Positions 45,140 through 54,530 of a DNA stretch of 64,000 nt are shown in pieces. A model generated the notes under the pieces. It saw only the letters and a program-made list of their open reading frames with translations, had not been told where the DNA came from and searched no databases. Source of the DNA: CAZIKF01 sp964539825 (lineage in GTDB: Bacteria; Muiribacteriota; UBA6191); contig CAZIKF010000022.1 of the NCBI GenBank assembly GCA_964539825.1, positions 1 through 64,000 of the forward strand. Direction: 5' to 3'. How positions within the stretch are numbered: position 1 is the first letter of the stretch; each line of letters starts with the position of its first letter. The translations under genes were made by a program, and so were the position numbers.

Positions 45140-45180
45140 TCGATAATCAACTCCGAGAGTCGATAATACTAGTATATACT
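45140..45180 (+). promoter_or_regulatory. Promoter region with two direct repeats 20 bases apart
   Basis: TCGATAAT occurs at 45140-45147 and again at 45160-45167, exactly 20 bases apart (about two helical turns), followed by TATACT at 45175-45180. No good -35 exists, which would fit an activator-dependent promoter. The -10 ends only eight bases before the proposed GTG start at 45188. Confidence 0.4.
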
Positions 45181-45187
45181 CAGGGCA

Positions 45188-46573
45188 GTGAGCCTGCCTG
45201 TTGAGGCATCACCCCCCGGGATGAAAATCCACATGGTACCGCCAGGAGACATCGAGAGCTATTTTGACCGTCTATGGCCCCTATGCCGAAGCATTACGGG
45301 CGAAGGCGTCCGTCAAACCCTGTCCATCCTAAGTGAAATTATCCCTCTGTCCATTGAAGAAGTTCCTTCTGGTACGATGGCCTTTGATTGGGAAATTCCA
45401 AAGGAGTGGATCATACGGGGTGCTTACCTTGAGCATGAAAGCGGAAGAAAAATTCTTGATTTTCAAGAGAACAACTTACATGTTCTCGGCTACAGTCAGC
45501 CCGTTGATTTAATCCTTGATCTAGAGCAACTGAAACCACATTTGTATTCCCTCCCGGATTTGCCGGAGGCAATTCCCTATATCACTTCTTATTACGAACC
45601 TCGTTGGGGTTTTTGTTTACCCCACAGAGTTTTGGAAAATTTGGAGCCCGGTAAATATCGAGCGTGCATTGATAGTTCCTTTGTAGAGGGAAGTATGACT
45701 CTTGGACATTGTCTTCTGCCTGGTGACTCTGAAGAGGAAATACTCATCAGTACTTATACCTGCCACCCCTCTATGGCTAACAATGAGCTATCAGGACCAT
45801 TGTTAAGCAGCTTTCTCTACCAAAGTTTAGCCGCACGAAAGAACCGTGCTTACACTTATAGATTCATCTTTGCACCGGAGACAGTAGGAACTATCGCTTA
45901 CCTCAATCTTCACGGAGAGGAAATGGCCCGTAAAGTGTGCGGTGGGCTGGTAGTGACCTGTATGGGAAATGCAAACCCATATTTTTACTATGTTTGTTCC
46001 AAACAAGGGGACTCACTCATAGATCGGGCGGTTGAACATGCCATTTCCTACTCAGGAGTTGGGCTTCGCAGGGCTGAATTTAATCCCGTACTTTGCTCTG
46101 ACCTGCGGCAGTTCAGTTCTCCCGGATTCAATCTCCCCATTGGGGCCATTGCCAGAACGCTATTCTCCTATGGAGAGTATTACGGGGCACAAGAGGAAGA
46201 GCTTTCGAGGGAATACCACACCTCCCTGGATAACAAGGACCAAATGGACTTTAGGGCGATGAGTCAAACGATAGAGATCTTCTCCTCCATTTGTGAGGCT
46301 ATGGAAATGAATCAGACTTTCGAGAGGGTAAATCCATATTGTGAGCCCCAGCTTTCCAAAAGAAACCTTTATCCGTCCCTCTCCGAGCGAAAGTTCAATT
46401 CCGAGTGGAAGTGGGTTGAACAAATATGCTGGCTACTCAATTTTTGTGATGGAAACACAGATTTACTCACGATTGCCAGGCGTTCAAAATTTCCGATTCA
46501 TCAACTTCATAGCGTTGCTCAGACCCTGGTAGATCATGAATTACTACGGCGAAAGAAAGGCCAGGCGTCATGA
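45188..46573 (+). CDS. DUF4910/DUF2172 aminopeptidase-like protein
   Basis: A 461-residue protein of the DUF4910 group found in polysaccharide loci. The N-terminal IESYFDRLWPLCRSITGEGV is characteristic. The M28-like metal region includes STYTCHPSMANNELSG, FAPETVGTIAYLNLH and EYHTSLDNKDQMDF. The C-terminal 60 residues look like a small winged helix. Members are predicted zinc aminopeptidases; a role in trimming or attaching amino acids on glycans has been suggested by context only. The GTG at 45188 has AGGG upstream but lies very near the proposed -10; ATG 45221 is an alternative. Confidence 0.83.
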   Translation: MSLPVEASPPGMKIHMVPPGDIESYFDRLWPLCRSITGEGVRQTLSILSEIIPLSIEEVPSGTMAFDWEIPKEWIIRGAYLEHESGRKILDFQENNLHVLGYSQPVDLILDLEQLKPHLYSLPDLPEAIPYITSYYEPRWGFCLPHRVLENLEPGKYRACIDSSFVEGSMTLGHCLLPGDSEEEILISTYTCHPSMANNELSGPLLSSFLYQSLAARKNRAYTYRFIFAPETVGTIAYLNLHGEEMARKVCGGLVVTCMGNANPYFYYVCSKQGDSLIDRAVEHAISYSGVGLRRAEFNPVLCSDLRQFSSPGFNLPIGAIARTLFSYGEYYGAQEEELSREYHTSLDNKDQMDFRAMSQTIEIFSSICEAMEMNQTFERVNPYCEPQLSKRNLYPSLSERKFNSEWKWVEQICWLLNFCDGNTDLLTIARRSKFPIHQLHSVAQTLVDHELLRRKKGQAS

Positions 46574-48549
46574 GCAAAAAGCGAATCTTGCTGGCTTCAT
46601 TTTATGGCTATATACCGGAATATATCTTTCCGGAATTCACCGTTCTCAATGCCTTGAGCTCCCGCGGTCACGAATTGCATGTCCTAAATACTGGTCCTAA
46701 TCCCCGGGTAATTCCTGGCTTAGAGGTAGTTAACTTGGATCCAATGGGAAAAGGGAATCCAACGCTCAACAATCATCTGCAGTCCTTTGAGCGAAAGTTA
46801 GAAAAGGCTTATCCACAATTTCAGTATCATTCCATGAATAATCTTCTCGACGATGAAGATCTTGAGGAAGTAACTAGCTTCGTAACAAACTTGGAAATTG
46901 CCACGGATCTTTCCAACTACTCTGAGATTGAATTTAGAGCTGTAAACCTTGGTCGTTCCTCTTTGTTTCGCGCTCTGAGGGCTCAACAGCTTGAATCTCT
47001 GGCAGGAGTAGATGACACGACTAGACAGGGGTTTAGGTTTGCTCTTAAGTGCGGCGCTCTGTGTGTAATCCTGGCCCAAAAACTTGCTGAACGGCATGTT
47101 TTTGACGCCGTGATCGTATCCCACTATAACTATACCTGTTCCAAATCATTTGTAACGGCTCTTCAACAGGTTCAAAAAGTAAAGCTGCTCCCGCTCACAG
47201 CACCCAACATCATGGGAAGGCATATGGAGCGCAGACTCACAGCCGTGGAACAGGATCGGGATTGGATGGACCGAAACCTACAGACATGGGAGAGCGTTAA
47301 GTCTTGTCCACGTGGAGACTACTCTCTTGTCGGGGACCATTTTGAAAACCTATTCCAAGGCAGGGCTCTGGCTGGTAGCACTGCGCCGGTTAGCGGATCA
47401 TCCCAGTCTATTCATGAGCGTTGGAATCTTGATCCAGGAAGAAAGATCGTGGTTGCGGCATTGAATAGTCCAGACGAAATTTTTGCCGTTGAGAAAATCT
47501 GGGGTGAATTTCGAATGCGTTTTGTCTTTCCATCGCAGCTTGATTGGTTAGAGAAACTAGCCAGGTACTTTGAGTCGAGGACTGATGTGACCCTTATCGT
47601 ACGCCCCCATCCCAGGAGCTTTCATCGTCCTACAGGTAGAAGAACAGCCCACCTGGAAGAAATTTTGGAACTATCCAAGTCATTTCCCAAAAATGTACTG
47701 CTCAATCCTCCCTGGGAAGATGTTAGTAATCACGAGATCATGAAAGCATGTTCACATCTTTTGGTGAGCTATAGTACAGCGGCATTTGAATACGGTTTGT
47801 TTGGTATAGGAACACTAAGCTACACCCATGATTATGAATTAGCTCCACTCTGGGATCTTGGTGAAATCCCTGTGGATGAAGAGGCCTATTTTCGTCAATT
47901 AGGACAAATCCTGGATAAGGATTATAGGTTAGATGTTGACAGGATTCGTACCTGTTTTAGATGGTTTCACTACCTCATGTCTGAAATGACCTTGGACCTT
48001 TCTCCAGTTCTTCGCTACAAGAAGCATGTTTGGCCTGAATCGGTGGTAAAGGTTCAGAGGTCCATACAGAAGTTTCTTTACCAATTGGGAGGGCTTACAG
48101 AGCCCTATAATCCCATTTGGTTCCTACCGGATGGAACTTATAAGGATATGAAGCATATTCAGGAGATGGTAGAGAAGGGATCAGACCTGGCTCCCTTGAA
48201 AGCGGAGGAATTGCCGGAGTGCTCGTCCGATCAAGAGTGGTTGGAAATTTCAACTGCTTTGGATCGTCTAGTTCGTCATCTCTTTGGATTTCCGTCTGAT
48301 TTGAGGATTCGTTATTTTAAAAAATTTGAGGGGCCGCTGGAACCTTCGGAATTTTATTTGACCCTTCACAGCGAGCTTCGAGATCCGAGGGTGAGGATTA
48401 TTCAAATGAATGAGCCACTCCTTGACCAGTTAGGTCAATTGCTATATGAAGATCGAAATCCAGATGAAAGTCGGGTAGGTTCAACCAAACCTTTACCTGC
48501 TGAAGCTGAAGTAACCTGGCCGGGAAAAGGAGCCAAAATTGGAAATTAA
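46570..48549 (+). CDS. Large glycosyltransferase-like protein (capsule/GT-B type)
   Basis: A 659-residue protein, N-terminally KKRILLASFYGYIPEYIFPEF. A GT-B-like second half has VTLIVRPHPRSFHRP near residue 350 and CSHLLVSYSTAAFEYGLFG near 405. These resemble the nucleotide-binding end of capsule polysaccharide synthesis and CDP-glycerol glycerophosphotransferase-like enzymes. The last 150 residues are unassigned. It overlaps the DUF4910 gene by four bases and the sulfotransferase by 11. Donor and acceptor are unknown. Confidence 0.68.
   Translation: MSKKRILLASFYGYIPEYIFPEFTVLNALSSRGHELHVLNTGPNPRVIPGLEVVNLDPMGKGNPTLNNHLQSFERKLEKAYPQFQYHSMNNLLDDEDLEEVTSFVTNLEIATDLSNYSEIEFRAVNLGRSSLFRALRAQQLESLAGVDDTTRQGFRFALKCGALCVILAQKLAERHVFDAVIVSHYNYTCSKSFVTALQQVQKVKLLPLTAPNIMGRHMERRLTAVEQDRDWMDRNLQTWESVKSCPRGDYSLVGDHFENLFQGRALAGSTAPVSGSSQSIHERWNLDPGRKIVVAALNSPDEIFAVEKIWGEFRMRFVFPSQLDWLEKLARYFESRTDVTLIVRPHPRSFHRPTGRRTAHLEEILELSKSFPKNVLLNPPWEDVSNHEIMKACSHLLVSYSTAAFEYGLFGIGTLSYTHDYELAPLWDLGEIPVDEEAYFRQLGQILDKDYRLDVDRIRTCFRWFHYLMSEMTLDLSPVLRYKKHVWPESVVKVQRSIQKFLYQLGGLTEPYNPIWFLPDGTYKDMKHIQEMVEKGSDLAPLKAEELPECSSDQEWLEISTALDRLVRHLFGFPSDLRIRYFKKFEGPLEPSEFYLTLHSELRDPRVRIIQMNEPLLDQLGQLLYEDRNPDESRVGSTKPLPAEAEVTWPGKGAKIGN
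48527..48532 (+). promoter_or_regulatory. Shine-Dalgarno fixing a TTG start
   Basis: AAGGAG six bases before the TTG at 48539, lying inside the upstream glycosyltransferase gene. Confidence 0.7.
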
Positions 48550-49591
48550 GGACTGGACTCAAAATCCAATTATTCTCTGCGGACATCGAAAGTCCGGTAC
48601 TACTTTATTGCTCAATCTTTTTGATTCCTATCGCCACTTAAGCGTATTCCCATCCGATAGCGGATTTTGGTATGCCTATTATCCTACTTACGATTCTGAT
48701 CAATATTCGATTGAGCAAAAGATGCAAAGAGTAATCGATGTTCTCTATTGTAATGTCCGTGATGACCTTGAGGCTCTCGAGGCTTACAAAAGTTCAGACT
48801 GGACCTTCCCCATGGATACCCTGGTGAGTGCCTTCCGTGAGGCAGCTATGAATACAGATGGCTCTGCCTCCGCGCTCTTAAGTTCAGCAATGGCTTCATT
48901 TCATGAAGTGGTGCTAGAGCCTAAGGGAATAGAACCCAGTGGATTCCTGGAAAAAACAACCAGTACTGAGATTTATGCTATGCAAGTATACAAGTGGTAT
49001 CCCAACGCTAAAATGATTCACCTCGTACGGGATCCAAGGGATAACTTCGCTTCTTTGAAGTCAGGATGGAAAGCCCGATACCAGCACTTAAATGATTCGA
49101 TCGAACGGCTACTGCAAAGTATGATTGATCGAGGACTCTTAGGACTCAAGTTAGCCCGGCTAAATAGGGAAATTTTTGGTGAGAATCGTTATAAAGTAGT
49201 CCGCTATGAAGATCTAACTGCCAATCCACAATCTGTGATGATGGAACTTTGCAGATTCATAGAGCTACCTTATGATCCAATTCTATTAGAACCAACTTTC
49301 CTGGGTATGCCCTGGCGGGGAAACAACTTTGATGGGTTAAAATTTGATGCTCCGTCAACGGCAAATGTGGACCGTTGGAAGGAGAGGATCACGGATCATG
49401 AGGCGGCCCTGATTGAGTTTTATGGCGCGGAAGAAATGGAGCATTGGGGTTATAAACCAGCTTTTAGTACCAGCTCAAGAGTTCAGGCAAGTTTAGACCA
49501 TTACCAGTGGTATAACTTTCAACAGATCTTTTCAGTTGCGAATAAGGCAGATACATACAATAGAGAGGAAGAGACCCAGGAAAAGACCTGA
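48539..49591 (+). CDS. PAPS-dependent sulfotransferase
   Basis: A 350-residue sulfotransferase. The 5'-phosphosulfate loop is LCGHRKSGTTLLLNLFD near residue 14. The 3'-phosphate site is IHLVRDPRDNFASLKSGW near residue 160, and YEDLTANP follows, all as in bacterial carbohydrate sulfotransferases. TTG is taken as the start because AAGGAG precedes it by six bases and the sulfate-binding loop follows at once. It would sulfate the glycan made by this locus, using PAPS from CysC (24087). The acceptor is inferred. Confidence 0.9.
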   Translation: MEIKDWTQNPIILCGHRKSGTTLLLNLFDSYRHLSVFPSDSGFWYAYYPTYDSDQYSIEQKMQRVIDVLYCNVRDDLEALEAYKSSDWTFPMDTLVSAFREAAMNTDGSASALLSSAMASFHEVVLEPKGIEPSGFLEKTTSTEIYAMQVYKWYPNAKMIHLVRDPRDNFASLKSGWKARYQHLNDSIERLLQSMIDRGLLGLKLARLNREIFGENRYKVVRYEDLTANPQSVMMELCRFIELPYDPILLEPTFLGMPWRGNNFDGLKFDAPSTANVDRWKERITDHEAALIEFYGAEEMEHWGYKPAFSTSSRVQASLDHYQWYNFQQIFSVANKADTYNREEETQEKT

Positions 49592-49645
49592 TTTCCTTGC
49601 ATTGGAGGAGTATGATGGGTCTTTTTTGCATAGATGTCGAAAACT

Positions 49646-49650
49646 GGGAG
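49646..49650 (+). promoter_or_regulatory. Shine-Dalgarno choosing the second ATG
   Basis: GGGAG seven bases before ATG 49658; the earlier in-frame ATG at 49634 has none. Confidence 0.6.
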
Positions 49651-49657
49651 ACTCTCC

Positions 49658-51130
49658 ATGGCTCAAAGTGAAAGAAACATTTCTCTGGCACTCTTCTGTC
49701 AGCAATATGACATTGATCAAACTCCGGAACAAGCCTGGGTTCTCAAAGATCTTGACGGGGAATGTTACCTGGAAAAGGTCCTGCGTAGATTTGAATCTTT
49801 TGGGATTTTCAAAAACATCTATCTTCTGGTTGGAGAAGGAGATGAATATTCCTCATACATGCAGTGGTCTCGCGGAAATAGGATAAGAGTTGTTCAACTG
49901 CGCAAAGAAGATTATGTCTATAGCTACCGCTACACCTGCCGAGCCTGGAATTTATACAGTGCGGCTCAGGACATGGACTTTACACCGGTCTGGCTTTACC
50001 AGATTATGCTGGGTTTTAATGAAGAATTTCTTTTCGCGGATTCCATTTTCAATGGATTTGTGCGTTTAGAGGATCTGAGCAGGGCTGTTGATGAAATTTT
50101 TGAGAAGCCCGATCATTTCGTGGGCATCAAGGGTAAGCTTGGTCGTGTGGGATGGGTGTTTTCCCGCCAGTATCTTCAGGAGAATTATTTTAAGGAAAAG
50201 ATTGTAGGATTAAATCGTAACCTGTCCTTTCTGCCCTTCAAGAATCCCATCCGAGTCATGGAAGATAGAGTCAAGGATTTGCTAAATTTTGAATCTGTTG
50301 CGGCAGTGATGCCGGGTCTTTTCAAAAAGCAAAATTTTGATTTTATGCAGAAATTTTACTCCCAGAATAAACTCAAGGATGAAGGGGAATTTCGGGCACT
50401 GTTTGAAAGGTTCCTCACGGAGAACCTGGAGGAGTTTCAGCGCTATCCACTTGTCCTTAGAGTTAGGCCTGTGTGTGGTAACCAAAGCCTTGATATTGAG
50501 CGTTACAGAACTATCTTGAGCCAGGCTGCTGAAATAGGAAGACTTTCTATTGTGATGGAGTCCTCCTGGTCTGTCCATCCAAATCGTGATGACCTGCTCA
50601 GTGCGCATAAGTCCGAGAAACTTCATGGTTATCTTGAAACCGATGGACTTTATCCAGAAGAACTCAGTGATGTGATTTCCAAAGACTGGGATGTTGTCGT
50701 TTACCATGTTGACGAAACAAGTCCTGAATTATTGGCATCTCGCCATCCAGGAATCGATTCGAACCTTATTTTTGGTAATCTATGGAAAATGATGCAGCTT
50801 TCCACTTCCCATGAAAGTCCCCAGATAGGGATTTCCTGTCTCCTCTCTCGAGATGATGTTAGAAACAGGGAAATTATAGAATTTTGGCGCTCTCGTACAG
50901 ATTATATTACCCACTTAAACCTGCATAAAGAGCCTCTTCAGGGACATATTACCCCATGTATTCAGTTCGTGAAATATCTCCACCCAGATGTTCCGGTCCG
51001 TAAGGTTGACCAGGAGTTAGAGGGCCAAGAAATTCTAATCGAAGCAAATGGCTTGTACAACGGCAAGGCTGATCCAGAGGTAGTTTCATTGAAGAGCTTT
51101 GTTGATAATACAGCGTCTCAGAGAAGCTGA
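49658..51130 (+). CDS. Uncharacterised protein, possibly a degenerate radical SAM-like fusion
   Basis: A 490-residue soluble protein without a family I can name. The first 190 residues alternate strands and helices in the manner of nucleotidyltransferases (IFKNIYLLVGEGDEY, DSIFNGFVRLEDLSRAVDEI). The second half reads like a radical SAM barrel (PLVLRVRPVCGNQSLDIER, SIVMESSWSVHPN, HGYLETDGLYPEEL) but lacks the CxxxCxxC cluster motif. A spirochaete family pairing a nucleotidyltransferase-like and a SPASM-like region exists, and this may be a distant member. It follows the sulfotransferase and overlaps the convergent glycosyltransferase by 13 bases. Confidence 0.55.
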   Translation: MAQSERNISLALFCQQYDIDQTPEQAWVLKDLDGECYLEKVLRRFESFGIFKNIYLLVGEGDEYSSYMQWSRGNRIRVVQLRKEDYVYSYRYTCRAWNLYSAAQDMDFTPVWLYQIMLGFNEEFLFADSIFNGFVRLEDLSRAVDEIFEKPDHFVGIKGKLGRVGWVFSRQYLQENYFKEKIVGLNRNLSFLPFKNPIRVMEDRVKDLLNFESVAAVMPGLFKKQNFDFMQKFYSQNKLKDEGEFRALFERFLTENLEEFQRYPLVLRVRPVCGNQSLDIERYRTILSQAAEIGRLSIVMESSWSVHPNRDDLLSAHKSEKLHGYLETDGLYPEELSDVISKDWDVVVYHVDETSPELLASRHPGIDSNLIFGNLWKMMQLSTSHESPQIGISCLLSRDDVRNREIIEFWRSRTDYITHLNLHKEPLQGHITPCIQFVKYLHPDVPVRKVDQELEGQEILIEANGLYNGKADPEVVSLKSFVDNTASQRS

Positions 51131-52377
51131 GTTTCAATCCGCCCAAGAGTTAAACTGGAATTTCGGTGCTCCAATACGAGTTCTATTTTTGAGCATACTC
51201 TCCCACGACAGTCACCGGTTTCTAAATCACCCCAAACATATTTAATGACGGGCTTTAAGGAATAGCTGTTGTCGATGGATTCAAGGTCCTGCGTAATGAG
51301 ATCTTTGCTCTCAATTGTGTTGACCCCATAGTCCTGAAATGTAGATGTTTTGCCGGTGAAATCATCCACAACCAGAATTTTCTTTCCTAAGATCATGGCC
51401 TCAAAAAGGACGCTGGAGGGAGGTGATATTACAATTTGAGCCACGGAGAGAAGCTCACTGCTGTTTACCTCAGAACAGGTTACCACTCCTGGTACTGATT
51501 GGATTTCATCTCGCAAGGGAGTCCAAGATGTTTGGGGATGAAATCGTACAAAGATTTTATGGACATTCTTAGCTGCCAGCCATTGAACGATACGAAGTAC
51601 AATGAGATCTTGAGGCTCTTGTCTTCCTTCGCAGAGATAAGGGACATTAGAACCAAAGACTACAGCGGAAGTCTGATCTAAGCCTGGTTTTACCTTTAGA
51701 GTTGGGCTGCTTTGATAATAATCACGAACCTTCAAGACAAAGGGTTTGGCAAGACGAGGGTCCCCTGCGACGAGTTTGGAAAAACTCTCTCCTTTCATTG
51801 TCTTCTCTGGTAAATAATACTCTTCGAAGTCCTGGGCGCTGGGGGAGAGAAGTACATCTCCTGGAAGCTGAGCCGTTGGAATGATCGACTCTCTTGAACT
51901 AGTCAAGGTGGCATAGGCCGCGATACCTGTACTAGCAATAAAGACTGGAATTTTTCGCTTACGTACCTCCGCGTGAAGCTCTCTATATAAAGGTAGCGGG
52001 GCATCACTGGCTGTGTAACAGAAAAATACTACCTGTGGATTAAGTCTATTTAGGATAGTTGATGCCAGTGATTTTACATTTTGTTCTGATCTGCTAAGGA
52101 ACCACTGACCCATCTTCCAGATCAGTCTGGATTTGAAGGTCCTTGCCAATCGATTTAAACCACAATAGCTCTTAAAATAAAGGCAGAACTTGCCTGGATC
52201 CCAAAGGGGTATTTTTCGATCTGCCAAAATTCCAGCAAGGTGACGATTCTTTACTCTCTCTAGTGCCTGGGTATGGAAAAGCCACTGGGTATGAGACTTG
52301 TTTACAGCATCGGCAATGGCGACAAAGCGCTCAAAATCGTTATTTTGACGACAGATATAGAGAATTCTACCCTGCAT
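51118..52377 (-). CDS. GT-B-type glycosyltransferase-like protein
   Basis: A 419-residue soluble protein. The N-terminal half (RILYICRQNNDFERFVAIAD) and C-terminal half (IFVRFHPQTSWTPLRDE, AQIVISPPSSVLFEAMILGKKILVVDDF) match the layout of capsule or CDP-glycerol-type transferases, with the conserved His-Pro and a Ser-rich nucleotide loop. It resembles the 46570 protein in the C-terminal signature. It stands alone on the minus strand, and its 3' end overlaps the convergent gene. Confidence 0.68.
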   Translation of the reverse strand: MQGRILYICRQNNDFERFVAIADAVNKSHTQWLFHTQALERVKNRHLAGILADRKIPLWDPGKFCLYFKSYCGLNRLARTFKSRLIWKMGQWFLSRSEQNVKSLASTILNRLNPQVVFFCYTASDAPLPLYRELHAEVRKRKIPVFIASTGIAAYATLTSSRESIIPTAQLPGDVLLSPSAQDFEEYYLPEKTMKGESFSKLVAGDPRLAKPFVLKVRDYYQSSPTLKVKPGLDQTSAVVFGSNVPYLCEGRQEPQDLIVLRIVQWLAAKNVHKIFVRFHPQTSWTPLRDEIQSVPGVVTCSEVNSSELLSVAQIVISPPSSVLFEAMILGKKILVVDDFTGKTSTFQDYGVNTIESKDLITQDLESIDNSYSLKPVIKYVWGDLETGDCRGRVCSKIELVLEHRNSSLTLGRIETQLL

Positions 52378-52560
52378 GATCTCTCTTTATACACCCATCT
52401 ACCTGGACTAAATAGGATATAGTAACTTGCCTAAGTGAACTCGGAGTTTGAACCAATACTGAAAACTAGAATTTGGGCCGAAGGCCCTTACAATATCGAC
52501 ATTTTACTGGAAATTCTTTAGGTTTTCTTGAGAAAATTTATCATTGTTCCGATAGATAAA

Positions 52561-53538
52561 ATGGGTATGTCTAAAAGTTTAAGTAATACAAATGACTCAG
52601 AAATCGACTCCCGGCAGTGCTGGCAATCCTGGTTCACCTGTGCTGGCACAGTCGAGGAAAATCCCCCATGCTCGCTTTGCTCCTCTCCCAAAACCCTTCA
52701 TATCAAAGAGAACCAGGTAGCTTATAAAAATCGTCGTTTCTCAATCTATGAATGTTTAACTTGCGGAGTTTGGTTTTCCCCTGGCGGCGATAGGGCCTAT
52801 ATCTCCAATGATGACTACTATGAAGTGTTCAGCGCAGCCCAGCGTCAGACAGCGGCAAGCATCCGTTTTTCTGTGATTGAAGGAGCAGGGCTTCGCAACT
52901 ACACTAAGATCGTCGAAATAGGCTGTTCCCTCGGCGATGTTCTCTCAAGGGTGAAAGAAGTTTGCCCAGACGCTTTGCTTTGTGGGATTGAAAATAGCGA
53001 AAAAATGGCTAGCTATGTCAAAGAGAGGGGACTCACCTGCGTCACGGAAGTATCTAAGCTGCCTTTTAGGGCGGACTTTATTTATGCCAATCATGTGTTC
53101 GAGCACTTTCACCATCCAGCGGAGTTTTTCCAACTATTGGAGAAAATAGGAGAAGAATCCTTTGAAGTTCGCATCACCTTTCCCAACCGGGATAATTACT
53201 TTATAAAGAAGGGCTTCTTCCCCGATCTTCATCTTCCTCATCATCGATTTTATTATCGCCTGGGCGAGGTAAGGGCGCTGTTTGAAAAAGCTGGTTATGA
53301 AGTTCTCGAAACCAGGACTCTAGAACAATCCCGATTTGCCTGGAATGCCAGGCAAGCGCTATATAATGAATTTCGCGAGGATCTTGAATTATTTCGAAGA
53401 GTATTTCCCGATCAACAAGAAAAGCTCAAGAGAAAGCTGGATGAAGGGGTGACTCAGTTGGAGACTTGGATAGAGAGCCAGGATCTTGGGAGTGAAGGAC
53501 TGTTACATGCAAGAAAGAAGAGTGGGATAGCAGGATGA
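52561..53538 (+). CDS. Zinc-binding class I methyltransferase
   Basis: A methyltransferase of about 325 residues with an N-terminal zinc knuckle (CSLCSSP ... CLTCGVWF) and a SAM domain (IVEIGCSLGDVLSRV, FIYANHVFEHFHHPAEFF). Layout is the same as the gene at 29462. The C-terminal 90 residues are charged helix. The start is uncertain: ATG 52561 and 52567 lack a Shine-Dalgarno, and a TTG at 52528 has AGG five bases upstream. It overlaps the LegB-type gene by four bases. Confidence 0.8.
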   Translation: MGMSKSLSNTNDSEIDSRQCWQSWFTCAGTVEENPPCSLCSSPKTLHIKENQVAYKNRRFSIYECLTCGVWFSPGGDRAYISNDDYYEVFSAAQRQTAASIRFSVIEGAGLRNYTKIVEIGCSLGDVLSRVKEVCPDALLCGIENSEKMASYVKERGLTCVTEVSKLPFRADFIYANHVFEHFHHPAEFFQLLEKIGEESFEVRITFPNRDNYFIKKGFFPDLHLPHHRFYYRLGEVRALFEKAGYEVLETRTLEQSRFAWNARQALYNEFREDLELFRRVFPDQQEKLKRKLDEGVTQLETWIESQDLGSEGLLHARKKSGIAG

Positions 53539-54530
53539 ATCTAAAGAATAAAAAGATTCTTGTCACGGGAGCAGATGGATTTATCGGGTCCCATCTTGTG
53601 GAACATCTCATTACTCGATGTTCTGGTATTAGAGCGCTTTCACAATACAACTCCTTTCAGTTTTATGGCTGGTTGGAGGACTCTCCGGTACGTGATGAAA
53701 TTGAAATTGTTAGCGGTGATATCAGAGATCCGGGTCTATGCAGAGAATTAATGCATGGAGTGGATGTGGTTTTTCACCTCGCCGCTTTGATTGGGATTCC
53801 TTATTCTTATCGTGCTCCTGAGAGTTACATTCAGACCAATGTCATCGGTACTCTAAATCTTCTTGAGGCTAGCAAAGAAGAAGGAGTTGGCAGGTTTCTT
53901 CAAACTTCCACCAGTGAGGTATACGGTACAGCTCGTTCGGTACCTATGACGGAACATCACCCACTCAATCCCCAATCTCCATATGCTGCATCAAAGGTAG
54001 GGGCGGATGCCCTGGCATTGAGCTACCATAAGTCATTTTCTCTACCCGTGGTGGTAGTCAGACCTTTTAATACATTCGGTCCTCGACAGTCCATCAGGGC
54101 GGTTTTACCGACTATCATTACCCAGGCTCTTTCCGGAGCACAGAAAATCCGTCTCGGTAAACTTTCACCCACCCGTGATTTTACCTATGTATTAGACACC
54201 TGCGAAGCGATGAAACTATTGGCGGGATGTGATGATGCGGTTGGTGAGGTTGTTCAAATTGGTAGTGGGGTGGAGGTATCCATAGGCTCAGCGGTCAAAT
54301 TGATTCTAGAAATCTTGAATAGGAAGGATATGAAAATCGAAACGGAGGAAGATCGTTTGCGCCCCGAAGCAAGTGAAGTAGACCGCCTGATATGCGATGC
54401 CTCAAGGCTTGAGGAATTAACTGAATATCAACCTCTTACATCCTTTCAAAACGGGCTTAAAAACATGGTTCAATGGTTTTCTGATCCCAATAATTTATCT
54501 CGGTATGATTCCAATCGCTATGGTGTCTAA
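53535..54530 (+). CDS. legB: LegB-type NAD-dependent sugar 4,6-dehydratase
   Basis: A 331-residue extended SDR. The NAD loop is VTGADGFIGSHLVEHL, followed by the LegB-like ALSQYNSFQFYGWLED, HLAALIGIPYSY, TSTSEVYGTA, the catalytic Tyr/Lys in SPYAASKVGAD, and RPFNTFGPRQS. LegB removes water from a nucleotide-linked HexNAc to give a 4-keto-6-deoxy sugar, the entry step to legionaminic acid and related 2,4-diamino sugars. The DegT aminotransferases downstream could use its product. It overlaps the methyltransferase gene by four bases and the next gene by 26. Confidence 0.88.
   Translation: MNLKNKKILVTGADGFIGSHLVEHLITRCSGIRALSQYNSFQFYGWLEDSPVRDEIEIVSGDIRDPGLCRELMHGVDVVFHLAALIGIPYSYRAPESYIQTNVIGTLNLLEASKEEGVGRFLQTSTSEVYGTARSVPMTEHHPLNPQSPYAASKVGADALALSYHKSFSLPVVVVRPFNTFGPRQSIRAVLPTIITQALSGAQKIRLGKLSPTRDFTYVLDTCEAMKLLAGCDDAVGEVVQIGSGVEVSIGSAVKLILEILNRKDMKIETEEDRLRPEASEVDRLICDASRLEELTEYQPLTSFQNGLKNMVQWFSDPNNLSRYDSNRYGV

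Noticed and set aside
46809..46817. TTATCCACA, a DnaA-box match (also at 55447-55455)
   Set aside because: Both lie inside coding genes, singly and far apart; no AT-rich origin region or dnaA/dnaN neighbours.
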